Below are positions 1-10,729 of a stretch of DNA of 64,000 bases, piece after piece (position 1 is the first letter of the stretch; each line of letters opens with the position of its first letter). The position numbers and the translations under genes are program-made. Below the pieces are notes generated by a model. The model made no database searches, was not told where the DNA came from, and worked only from the letters and a program-made list of their open reading frames with translations. Source of the stretch: Theobroma cacao (lineage: Eukaryota > Streptophyta > Magnoliopsida > Malvales > Malvaceae); NCBI RefSeq assembly GCF_000208745.1, contig NC_030854.1, positions 11,914,271-11,978,270 on the forward strand, read 5' to 3'.

Positions 1-2712
1 AGAAAAAAGAGAAAAAAGGAAAGGAAGTCAGTTAAGAGTGGGAGAGGAAGAAAGAAATGAAGAGAAAAAGGGAGAGAAAGAAAAATCATGGGAGAAGAAG
101 AGAAAAGGAACGAAAATTTTGCTCTTTTCTTGGCACGGTTTTGCTGCACATTGGGGAAGGAAAAGAGAGCTTTTTGCTGCAATTTTCAGAGGAAGAAAAA
201 TCTGAAAATTTTGAGGTAAGAAAGCTGATTTTTTTAAGTTAATTGCTGAAATTTTTGAGGTTTTTATTGCTGATTTTGGTTGCTGAAAAATTGGAGCTGT
301 TTGTTGGTAGTTTGTACAAGAAAATTGGACAGCCTTATGCTGCCAATTTGGGGGAGAAAAGGCAGCTTGGCGCTACCAAATTTTTGAGGAAAAGAGAGCT
401 GAAAGTGCTGCCACCAGAGGAAGAAGAAAAATGAGCCAAGGAGAAGAAAAAAAAAAGAAAAGAAAAGAAATAGAAAATAAATGGGCATGACCCAATAGAA
501 AATAAGTGGGCATGGCCCAATAAGAAATAAAAATAAATGGGCTTAGCCCAAATAGAAAAAATGGAGAAGCCCATGGAGAGGGCCCAAAGGTCATAAAGAA
601 ATGAAAAAGGCCCAATGGTAAGTTAATGTTATATTTTAAGATTTATGGGTAGTTTAATATTGTGCATATTTTGAATGAAAAATATGCAAGTTGCTTAAGG
701 AATTTTTAATTAAGTTGCTACCCATACAAATATGTGATTAAGTATACCGAGTTTAAATTGTTCCTAGGAAAGTTTGTTGTGGAGGCGTGTCGAACGAAGT
801 ATGTGACCGACAAATAGAAATAATTATATATGCATACGAATCAATAGTGAAGTAATATCCCACTATTATGAGGTGAGTAGGGGGTGTAAATTTTAAAAAT
901 TTTGTATATATATACATGTACGTATATTTTACGTGAAGTACAAAATTTATGGAAAGCATGCGTTGATAGAATTTTAAGGAATTGTGGGTGTAAGTTATTT
1001 TTAAAAATCATTTGAAATATATATATATATTAGACGTAAAGTGTTTTAAACCGGGAAACAAGCTTTTCGAAAAGATTTACATTAAAGGAAATTGTGCCTT
1101 ATTGTTTGTGTGGTGGGCATTCATGAAATTTATTACATATTTACCATGCTATTTTGATACAAAATATCATGCAAATATTTACAATGAACATTTTACGAAA
1201 AGAGAATTTTAACGTGATGTGGGGATCGATATTTTGAGAAAGATTTAAAATATCCCCTTGAAGATCAAATTTGAATTCTTTTAAAAGGTGATTTCATTTT
1301 AACCAAGAAATTAAACAGTAATTGGAGATTGCTACTTGTTGTGTTATAAATTGTACTTTGAATCGAATGGCTTATGACAATATTTACATGAATGGCTGAA
1401 TTGGTATTTACGTTGAAATATATGAACTGTGTATTTAGCCTTGAGAGGTTGGATTGTGAAATAATTGCCATGTCATGCTATTGCAAATTTTATTGTATGG
1501 TGAGTTTAGCTTGTTGCAGTGGGTGGGTTCTGTGGACTAGCCTATTAGAGGGGCACAGAATCCAGTTATATTCTTACCTCGGTTGGAGAGGCGTGTAGGG
1601 TAACTCCCGAGGTACAACTTTAGAGTTCACTTCACGCCAAACCACCACATGAGAGTGAACTCAGCCAACGCTAAGGAACGGCTATGTTTTCAAAATAAAA
1701 ATATGATTTATGCTTACATAACTTTTTAACAGCCTTGGCGGACTCGGTTGGGATAGCCCTAGGCCAAGGTATCCTTGACAACCGAGTATGAGAATGATTT
1801 TGGCACAAGCCAAGTTTTTAAGAAAGTCATAAGCCATGTTGTTTATTTTTGACAAAAATGTAATGGTTTTATATGAGTTGAAATAAGTTTTAATATTATG
1901 AATTATATTTTTTTGCATGGTGAAAATGGAATTAAACGATTTTTCGCAGCTCCCCTTTTTGTTTATATGTGAAATGAATCTGTAATTCCTCGCACATAGG
2001 GCGAGTTATGATTTGTGCATGATTTTAAATATTATTTGGTTTTGCGGGAGCTTGCTAAATTTTATTGATTTGATTTGAAAATGATTATTAATATATTTTG
2101 ATGCAAAAAATTTTATTACCTTGATTATTTATACTTTATAAGAAATTCTCGATTTTTATATAAGGCACAAACCCTTGTTTGAAACGAATTGCTTTTATAA
2201 TCTTGCATTTTTATATTCAATTGATCTATCGTTTGCTTGTTTTCCCATCTACGCCCTACTCATTCAGTCGATGATTATCAGTGAGTCTATAAGACTCACA
2301 CCCTTTTATTTCCCCTTTTGCAGATAGGGATCAGCCTAGCGTGTAGTCAGTGACGCGTTCGGTCCACCGTGAATAGGTAAAGGCATCTCCTAGAATTTTA
2401 TTCCGAGTCACTCCGCTGTTAAAGGTCAAGTCGTAGCATTTTATTTATTAAGTTGTAAACGAATTCTAAATTTTAATATAAGCATTAATTTAGAGATTAT
2501 AGATTTTAATGCATATACGTACGAATAAAAGGAAAAAAGTTTGTATTGATTTTTATATTTATGGTTCAATTTAGTATATGAAAGTATCGATATTATATGG
2601 TGATTGAATGTGTGGATTAACAAGCAAATTCGAGACAGGCTTGTTCGAGACTTGGCAAGTCTTTTTCGAAAGTCTTGGACGTCGACAGCGACCGGGGAGA
2701 GGTTGTTGCACA
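1..2712 (+). mobile_element. Gypsy-type LTR, family E (copy E2), left end outside window
   Basis: The last 480 bases (about 2,230-2,712) match, in reverse complement, the start of solo LTR E near 44,915-45,400: the same pyrimidine-rich stretch ending TTTTGCAGATA, the same GTGAATAGGTAAAGGCATCTC segment, and the same terminal block (AGGCTTGTTCGAGACTTGG, then GTCGACAGCGACC, ending TTGCACA). The middle (about 1,320-1,830) instead resembles the middle of the B/F LTR family. The first 600 bases are purine-rich. No reading frame in it resembles a known protein. The internal sequence abutting at 2,713 is in the opposite orientation and lacks a primer-binding site here, so this copy is truncated or recombined. 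Confidence 0.7.
480..552. repeat. Short repeats of TGGGC...GCCCA hairpins
   Basis: Three imperfect units spaced 25 and 31 bases apart each contain a small inverted repeat: TGGGCATGACCCA at 482, TGGGCATGGCCCA at 507 and TGGGCTTAGCCCA at 538. More GGGCCCA and GGCCCAA words follow at 570-615. TGGGCY words are known TCP-type (site II) elements in plant promoters; a regulatory role in this LTR is an inference. Confidence 0.55.
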
Positions 2713-5524
2713 TTCTTCTTATAGTTGGTTAGACCATGTTCATCATTTGTGGTGAATACACAAAGTTGATTTCAATACTTTATTCTCATACGAGAGTCAA
2801 GCACTAATTAGCACCATCTCCAAACACCACATGTTTTATAAGTCGATTTTCCTTGTCAAAATTCATATTGTAGTATTCCAACTTTAGGTCATGTCTCATT
2901 ACCAAATCTTTACTCATATACGAGTACTTGAGTTCTCAAATCATCATCTTTTTTCTAAGTAGATCTCTACAATTCTTGTAGAGTACTTCTATTCCCTCAC
3001 CAGTAGTAGTATCATTTGCTCAACCCATGTCACCCTGGTTCTCTAAACATTTGAAACACGATTCAACCTTTGCCTACCCTTACCAAGCACTTTACCTTAA
3101 TAATTTCTCAAAATAAATTGAAACTTGTGGGGGAAACACATTTCACCATTTATGCCTTGCATCTACGAGCATATCGAGACCACAACTTCATCAGATCTAG
3201 ATATTGGCAAGGTAATCGTTGCCTCAAACAAACATTTCCAAGCACCTTTATATTTGTAACATATATATATATATATTTTTACTCATGTGATATATCTATT
3301 GCGTGTCCTAACTTAATTATACAACCATTTGCTCTTTGAGCTTTAGTGTTTTCTCATTGTGAAAAATCTCTTGAATTTATCTCACCAGGGTGTTCACAAG
3401 GTGGATACATGTTCGTAATTTACAGTTCAATGCCTAAAGCAGTGAACACAGTCTCATCATTAAAGTTCTACCCTTATCTATCAATCATAGCTCCCTTGCA
3501 CATTTACCTATACATTGCTGGGTTACTCACAAGCCACTCATGGCCATCCAAATTTTGACCTCTTATAGCAAGTTAAGCTAATATATTCTCTTATGTTTTT
3601 CCCTACACTTCCAAAACACTCAAACACTTCCTTTAATAGGGTTCCATTGAGAACTTAATCAATCAGAGGCTTATCTTCAAAGCCACTCATAACTTTAATC
3701 GTTCATTGTATGCCCGATAACACTTTAGCTCACTGACCCCATTGGACATTATTCGAAAATCTCCTAAGGTGTCTGTGTTCTTAATTCGGATCATACCATC
3801 TAACTTAGTATAATTGCATTAATTATCCTTAAGCTCTTTATGCTCAGCATATCAACATCCATATTTCCCCCTCATTCATGTTATTGACCTTGTTAAGGTA
3901 TATATGTGGCTTTTCAACCTTTCACAATACATTCAACATTTATGCCAGGGCATTCTCAATCTCATGCCAAGTCTATAGTCATGTAACCATAAATCAGGGT
4001 AAACTCCCCTATGGGATATCTCCTTCCATATGATACATGGGGATCACAAGATGTACAACTCCAAGTGTATGCCTACATATTGATAACCTCGATATATTTT
4101 ATGATGATGGAAACCACAATTTGCCAAACTAGCTTTCTATCACAAGTTTGCGATCGAAATATTAGTCTTCAAATATCTCACTTTGGACATACTTCACTAC
4201 TAACACTCATATACCTTGACCACAACATTAAGTGCAAATTGATTAAGCAATGATCTCCAAATTTACTCTTAGGTACACATATATCAAAATGTACACCACT
4301 TAGTGTTAAGATATTGACTTTACTCATCAATTCTTAACCAATTACATCCACAGATAGACAATTCACTAAATTTTTGTATCTTGCTTTTGCAGTCATAAGA
4401 TTAAAATTTCTTAAGCTTAGGATGCAGAAGCTTCTTCTTAGAGCATATCCGAAAATCCACATGTTTTAAGTCCCTTACCTTTGGAGAAGTCACATTCAAG
4501 ACTAATCATTTACATCATAGGTTGCATATTGAACCAAACATATTTTTAAATTGACCTTTAAAGCAATTCATAAATTGATCTTCATATAGAACTCCATATG
4601 GCACTTAGACCAAATTTGTCATTTCCATGTCATTTAATTTCAAACTACTAAATCCACATCTAGTCCTTTAATCCTTTGGCTCCACACTAAGCATAGCAAA
4701 ATTCAAGCTCATCCTTAAAGTAGATCATTTACTAGCCTTTTACTTCATGACCATACATCAATTACAATAATTAGTGATTTTCACCCTTGAGCTAATTCAT
4801 GCAATTATAACCATAAACCACAATAATTCAATTCAAGCCTTGGAATCTCACAGTTACTTAATTAGAATCAAAACCAACTCCATCTAAGCTATTGCACACA
4901 TATTCGCATATAAATCATTTTGGAAGCGCAACACCATTTATATATGGCATAACAAGCTCACTTAACATAGTGCACTTACATCCGTGCACACAAATATTGG
5001 TTTACTTTTACCTTAATGCTTAAATTTATAAACTCCAAGTGAATCATAATCATCACTATTCATTCCAATCAAAGTGCGCCCCTTGTTACCATTATCACAA
5101 GTGTTCTTTTATATTAACCTCAAATACAATTCATAGTCAACAAATTTTCTTTCCGTTGACAATCTTGGGCTCAACTTTTAACCCAACCAAATAAACAGGT
5201 TATAATAGACCTATTAATCCAACTCCATTTTCCTCCGTCCTTAATCAGAGGGACATACCATCACACTAACCTTTTATTAGGAACGTTTACTTAAAATCTT
5301 CCAACAACAGCTCGTGTCTAGGGTGGCATCTCAAACCCGGACAATAGCACCACTTATTACCTTTTCATAAGGTTAGCAAGAGGGTAGGTTACTAGGAATA
5401 GGAGTTCATATAGCCTCCTGTCTATGAATTGTACTGCAGTCACAAACCATAAACAAGACTCTACATTAACTCCAACAACTTCGCTGACTGACATGAAAAT
5501 CCCTAGGACTCGACTAAACCTAGA

Positions 5525-5546
5525 GCTTTGATACCAACTTTGTCAC
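5525..5546 (-). repeat. Duplicate of the primer-site/LTR junction
   Basis: The bases GCTTTGATACCA, ACTT and TGTCAC occur here 220 bases before an almost identical string at 5,745-5,766, where the primer-binding site meets LTR C1. The two differ by one base (T or C at the fourth position). The 220-bp segment between them has no similarity to the LTR that I can see. Confidence 0.7.
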
Positions 5547-5744
5547 TAGGGGAGGCTCCACCCCTTTCTGGGCAGCCCTTTCCTCCTTCAATGGTTGCAA
5601 CAAAAGGTACCTATCAAAGCACTATAGGGTGGCTCCACACTCACTGATAGAGGTAGCCCTTTCCTCTATCGCCCCTAGGCAGAGAGTCATGCTTCTCCCA
5701 CTGTTCACATGCAAGAGTTCCTACGGATTGTGGTAAAACACTTT

Positions 5745-5756
5745 GCTCTGATACCA
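5745..5756 (-). other. Primer-binding site (tRNA-iMet type) of the C1 element
   Basis: On the minus strand this reads TGGTATCAGAGC, the standard plant retroelement primer-binding site complementary to the 3' end of initiator methionine tRNA. It lies four bases from the end of LTR C1 (which starts TGTCACAACC on the plus strand). This marks C1 as a 5' LTR and sets the element on the minus strand. Confidence 0.85.
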
Positions 5757-6053
5757 ACTTTGTCACAACCTAAATACCGAGCCATGACCTGTGCAGGGGC
5801 CCAATAGGTATAGCCCATTAAGCCTAAGCAAGCCTTTTTATGCAAACCCGATCATCATTCCCAACCATCATTTCTAAAACCACATATTGAAATTCTGAAC
5901 TAAAAATATTTCAGTAATATTCTATAGTAACCCAAAACTCATAATTTATTATGTCAAAATAATGTCAACCGTTTGCCAACTCATAGTGGCATCGGTAATC
6001 TAATATACATAATTGACTTATAATATGGATCCTAGTGGATTACATTACATATA

Positions 6054-7763
6054 TGCTAGGAACAGCATGATTAGAGCATCAACGCAGCAAAAAAAAATTG
6101 AAATAAAATAAAAACCATGCCTCCTATCTTTGGATCACCTTGGTTGTTTAATGCAAAGTTAAGCACCACATAAAATAAAAAAAAAAGTTTTACCTTTCCA
6201 AATGATATCGTAATCAAAATGGATTCCTTTTGGTGACCAAACATGAACACCTTTTGTGTGAAAGAATCCCAACCACTCAATCACTTGGCCTCCAATGATG
6301 CACACACGATTGCAACGGATCCTTCTCAAGGAGATAGCTTTATGCCACGGGCTTGTGCTAGCAAGTGGACAAACGATTTGTCCTCTTTTCTTCTTTGATT
6401 TCCGACAAAGAATCAAAGGAGAGGTTTTCAAAAGAAAATAAACTTCTCAAGAGTGGCAACACTCAAGAGAAAATCCTTTTTTTTTTGTTTCCTTCTCTTT
6501 AAAAAAAAAGAGTGACTATAATGTGATATTTATATCTAAGTTTAACTTATTGAAATTTACAAAATAAGTCCTTAATATTATAACAATTATAATATTTAAC
6601 CAATACCAAATTAAACTCTTTTAATTAGGTCCTTAGTAGTTAAAACCTAGAATTTGATTTAAGTCTAACTAAAATCATCACACTCTCAATTTAATGAAAA
6701 TTGCAACCTATGTGTGTGACCCATTAGGTTCCTAACATGTTGGCAATGGAATTGAATTATAATATTATTAATTAAATAATTTAAATGAATCATATTCAAT
6801 TTTAAATTAACTTATTCAATTCCGTAGACCATGATTGACATCTAGCAATGCATCATGGCCACCCAATTGTTAGGAGAGTCAAAGGATTCTTTAACAACCT
6901 TTCAGTGTAATTCATTCCCTCATCATATATCCCAAAGATGATAAGAGCTTGGTGCAGTGCCTACTTTTACTGATCTCCATATTTGTTCTTGTAGTTAGAT
7001 CATTAGCTTTATGGAGACTTATGAAACTCATTTCATAATCTCCTAATCACCTTGGCCAAGGAGTTCATTAAGCTAATATCAACCAAGAACTAATGAGATA
7101 TTTCCCCTTGAATCACTTGGGGTGATGATTCCTATCTTGACCACTCATTTGCCTTCACATGCTTCATGCTATACCCAAAAGCATCCTGTTTTGGCATTTT
7201 TGGTTAGGCACCTATAAGGATGAAATCAAAGCATACCACTCCACATATAAGACAACCTGGTGTCTAAAGTCTAGAGAGTATTTACACAACTGACACATGA
7301 GAAGTATTGCATAGACACTTGAGTGAAATACCAAATGCACTTCTCATGGCGAGTCATGTTTTGTGAACTCGCTCTCTCATGGCAAACACCCACATGCTAG
7401 TTCCAAGTATCTTTATTCTTCAACCTATGAAAACAATTGTTTACTTCATAAGTAAGGAACAAAACATGTGTTAATCTTTGAGCATTATTGATGCCATGTC
7501 TCAATAATACAATGATCAGGAACTTTTAGGAACAATGCTTTAATGCATAAGGATCTCATAATTGTATCCCAATACAATTCCTTTGCAAGGCATATATAGT
7601 TCCTTGGGCTTTATCTACATAAGTACAAAATGTAATTAAATCACAAACTTAAGGATAAAGAACTACCTCAATTTTATTATGAATAACAAAATGTCATACA
7701 TGAATATCTCAAAATTGCAATTCGCATACAATCACAGAGTGGCTTGTAGGGCTTATACTAACA
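6054..7763 (-). mobile_element. Solo LTR, family D (copy D1), 1,710 bp, with 5-bp target duplication
   Basis: On the minus strand the element reads TGTTAGTATAAGCC ... CTGTTCCTAGCA. It is flanked on both sides by ATATA (6,049-6,053 and 7,764-7,768). LTR C2 is continuous across the equivalent place (near 22,260), so the insert boundaries are supported independently. The other D copies (D2 ending 19,467; D3 starting 54,860) share its body and its TGTTxGxATAAGCC start. No primer site, polypurine tract or internal sequence remains, so this is a solo LTR formed by LTR-LTR recombination. Confidence 0.88.
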
Positions 7764-8156
7764 ATATACGCGTTCACAAGTAATAGACCCTTGATCGTTT
7801 ACGGAGTGACCGTGGGTGAAGGTACAACTACTACGATACCATAGTACCAACCAAGAAGGCGAGTATACGTGGGCAACTCAATCTAGGTCCCAACTGCCTC
7901 CAAATCTAAAAACATGAAGTTTAAAAACATGAGTATAAAACTCAGCGAGTGAATATAAGAAGGGAACAAGTAATCGATAGGAAGAATTTGGAAATCATGA
8001 TGCACTTGTTTCAAAAACAATGCAATTGATTTAATTTCTTACTCAAACCCCCTCATTTCAAACTTTGATCAATAACCTCATAGTTTTACAAAAACCCATG
8101 ATCAATCCATGAAGTTAAATGGGTGAAAAATATGTCAAAATCAAGCATGGCAGCAA

Positions 8157-8440
8157 GTTTCTCACTGTAGTGAGAAACAGTCTTAGTTTGCATATGTTTC
8201 AGTTTTTCTATCATATCTCCCACTAAAAAAGTCCAATTGACCTTATTTTCTGACCATTAGAAATCTAACAGGCAGCACTACAACTTTTATGTTTACTACT
8301 TTTCCCATTTTGGACAGGAAGGTGGTCAACATCTTTGTCAAAGTTAAAGCACTGCACTAGAATCTAAGAGTTTCTCGCTGCAACGAGAACTAGGCCAGTG
8401 TGACCCCTAAACCCAAGAGTTTCTCGCTACAGCGAGAAAC
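8157..8440. repeat. Three related hairpins in LTR C1
   Basis: Inverted repeats with the same stem occur at 8,157-8,178 (GTTTCTCAC / GTGAGAAAC), 8,370-8,390 (GTTTCTCG / CGAGAAC) and 8,419-8,440 (GTTTCTCGC / GCGAGAAAC). Stems are 7-9 bp with loops of a few bases. The equivalent segment is absent from C2. Function unknown. Confidence 0.7.
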
Positions 8441-8600
8441 AGAGCATTTTAATTAAAATGGGTCTTGTTAAATCAAAAGCCTTTTTCTTGTTGAAATGAA
8501 AAGCAATTTGAGAGTAATTAACAATGCCAACTTGCAACACAATCACAAATATTTTCATAACTTTCTATAACACACATATATATATACATATGCATTCATC

Positions 8601-8712
8601 ATCATGTGCGCACTCCCTACTCACACACTTCAACATCATCATGTGTGCACTCCCTACTCGCACACTCTAACATCATCATGTGTGCACTCCCTACTCGCAC
8701 ACTTCAACATCC
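8601..8712. repeat. Minisatellite, 37-bp unit x3, in LTR C1
   Basis: The word ATGTGYGCACTCCCTACTC recurs at 8,604, 8,641 and 8,678, an exact 37-bp period, with few differences between units. C2 carries a different array (54-bp unit) at the corresponding part of the LTR. Confidence 0.85.
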
Positions 8713-10074
8713 TCACACAACATTATTCATCAATGCACAATGTATATTCATATACATACATACCAACATAATATAGGAGCACATGGATTCATACTTTTAC
8801 ACGTTTCACATTTTCACAACATCAAAGGATTTTATCAAGGGCTTGTTCCCCGGCACACATTTTTAAAGAAAGGTTGGATAAAATCATTCAAATGTTTCAT
8901 CCAAATACATTTACATTTCCCAAAGCAAATTTTGAAATGCAAGTTCACTCACCGGTCTTGTTGATTCTTTTACTTGACTCTAACCTCAACTAATGCTCCA
9001 AATGGACATGTGAGGCCTTGTTGGAACCTATACACACACAACATCACAACCAACCCAAATTGGTATTAATATAATTCCAAAAGCTCTTTCTTAATCAAGT
9101 TCTACTAGTTATTCCTAACTACCTTCCAATTGCAATTAAATGGCTAGTTATTCATACTACTCTAGTCACCCTCAGAGTGAATAAATAACCTCAATGATAA
9201 AACACTCACAAACCCCATTGTTAGCCATTATCAACAACTAAATAAATTTAACCTTAACTTATACTCACCTTGATGGTCTTTGTAGTTGAATTCTCTTTCA
9301 AAATTCTACAAGCTAACAAGGGAAATCTCTTTCTCTCTGTCTGCATGTCTAGCTAGTGAGAGGAAGATGGAAGTAGGACTTTTTAAGGGTTTTAAGGTGA
9401 GAGAGTGAAAGAGCACAAAAGGTTCTATGAAAAAGTGCTCAAAAGAATGAAATTGAAGCTAGAGAGAGAAAGTTATGGATGCTTTAAAGGAGGCTCCCAT
9501 GGAGATGAAGAAACGTGAGAGGGGAAAGGAAGAAGAAATGGCTGGAAGCTGCTGGAAATTGCTGAAGCTTTAGATATTTATATCTAAAGTTTATCCATTG
9601 CTCACATAAATTACCAAAATGCCCTTAACGTTGTGACTTTGTCTTCCTTTCATCCTTTGTGCAACCTTTTACTCTTTGGACACTAGGGCAAGGTTCATAA
9701 TAGTCTAGAAATACTCAAGTTCATGAAAACATAAAAATTTAGACCCGAGATGCAAAATGACCATTTTGCCCTTATTGTGGAAATTATCATTATTTTTATC
9801 TTTTTCATTTATTTACCATTATAAACATAATTTATTCATTCCTTAGGCCTATTTAGACCTTAATAGCACAAAAAACCCCCACTCGTAGGAGCTCACCTAG
9901 AGAAATTAGTAAATTACCCCTGGTCCGCATTATCACGTGTACTTCTAGTTATGTGTTTATGAAGATCGAGATCTCACAGGTTCACTTATGAATTACCCTT
10001 TTTAACTTGGTAATTAACCTAAATTGGCATCCATAAACTTTATTAGATATTGTATCAAAATATGGGGTACTACA

Positions 10075-10708
10075 ACAATGGTGGCAGTAGAAAGTCGAAC
10101 AGTGACACATCAAGCTCTGAAGTTGAAGATGAAAAATTTGAGGAAAGAGCAAACCTTTGTCTGATGGCACAAGATGATGAAACCGAGGTATCCTCATCCC
10201 CATGTGATATTTCCATTGATGATTTACAAGATGAGTATGACAGCCTTTATGATGAATTTGAAAAACTTTTTTCAAAATATAAAACATTAAAGAAAAAGGT
10301 TGTGTCTCTTGAAAATGATTTTGAAAAGATGAGACAATAGTTCAATTCTATTTTTAAGCAAAGAAATTTTTTGAAAATTGAGTTAGAACACTCAAAAACA
10401 GATTTTGAAGTTTTAAAATTAGAGTTGGACAATAAATCTGAAGCTTTGCAAAAAACACTTAATGAAAACACAGCTTTCAAATGTTCAAAAAAGGAAACAT
10501 CAAGTAGGAACTCATATTTTAGGAAAAATTCTCGTAATATCTCCTCTAAATGTTATAGTTGTGGAAAACATAGACATTTGTCATATGATTGTTTTAAGAA
10601 AAGTAACCTGCAGAAAGTTAGAAAAATTTGGGTTCCAAACGGATCCTATATTGCAACTAACACTCAAGGACCCATCAAAGTATGGGTACCTATAAAGAAA
10701 AACTGAAA
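10075..10708 (+). pseudogene. gag: Copia gag C-terminal part with zinc knuckle (S1)
   Basis: Gag forms the virus-like particle and packages element RNA. The fragment opens with T-M-V-A, close to a motif near the gag nucleocapsid of Sireviruses, then shifts frame into an acidic, Ser-rich segment ending ANLCLMAQDDE. A predicted coiled-coil region rich in Lys, Glu and Leu follows, with an in-frame TAG at about 10,338. A CCHC knuckle (C-X2-C-X4-H-X4-C, starting CYSC) lies at 10,551-10,592, and the fragment ends VWVPIKKN before a stop. The N-terminal half is missing because LTR C1 begins at the left boundary. The family assignment is firm; the fragment cannot be functional. Confidence 0.8.
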
Positions 10709-10729
10709 ATTTGTTTTGTAGGTTGAGCT

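Larger units (their letters stand above)
2713..5760 (-). mobile_element. Internal region of a minus-strand gypsy element, non-coding
   Basis: The stretch is AT-rich and has no reading frame that resembles a retroelement protein. From about 2,760 to 4,250 it is clearly homologous, in the same orientation, to 27,830-29,180 inside the chromovirus-like element between LTRs A and B; for example both copies carry CCAAGTGTATGCCTACATAT and GATCATACCATCTAACTTA. At its right end a primer-binding site lies directly next to LTR C1, so it belongs to the C1 element and reads right to left. The 3' part and the 3' LTR are missing, cut at the junction with E2. I recognise no host gene in it. Confidence 0.65.
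5761..10074 (-). mobile_element. Gypsy 5' LTR, family C (copy C1), interrupted by D1
   Basis: It begins TGTCACAACC next to a primer-binding site and ends GGGTACTACA, giving TG...CA ends. Without the D1 insert and its duplicated target, the LTR is about 2.6 kb. The second copy C2 (21,982 onward) matches at the start (GCCCAAGCAAGCC-type block), in the middle and in the last kilobase. The right boundary is confirmed from the other side: the sequence starting at 10,075 encodes the M-V-A motif of copia gag. C1 therefore inserted into the S1 gag, or was joined to it. There are no protein-coding frames. Confidence 0.8.

Noticed and set aside
6159..6431. 90-codon frame on the minus strand
   Set aside because: It lies in solo LTR D1, and the aligned part of D3 does not keep the frame. 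It has no recognisable motif.
8601..8712. CRISPR-like array
   Set aside because: Units are contiguous minisatellite repeats without variable spacers, in a plant LTR.
9982..10287. 101-codon minus-strand frame
   Set aside because: It spans the LTR C1/S1 junction and is antisense to gag.
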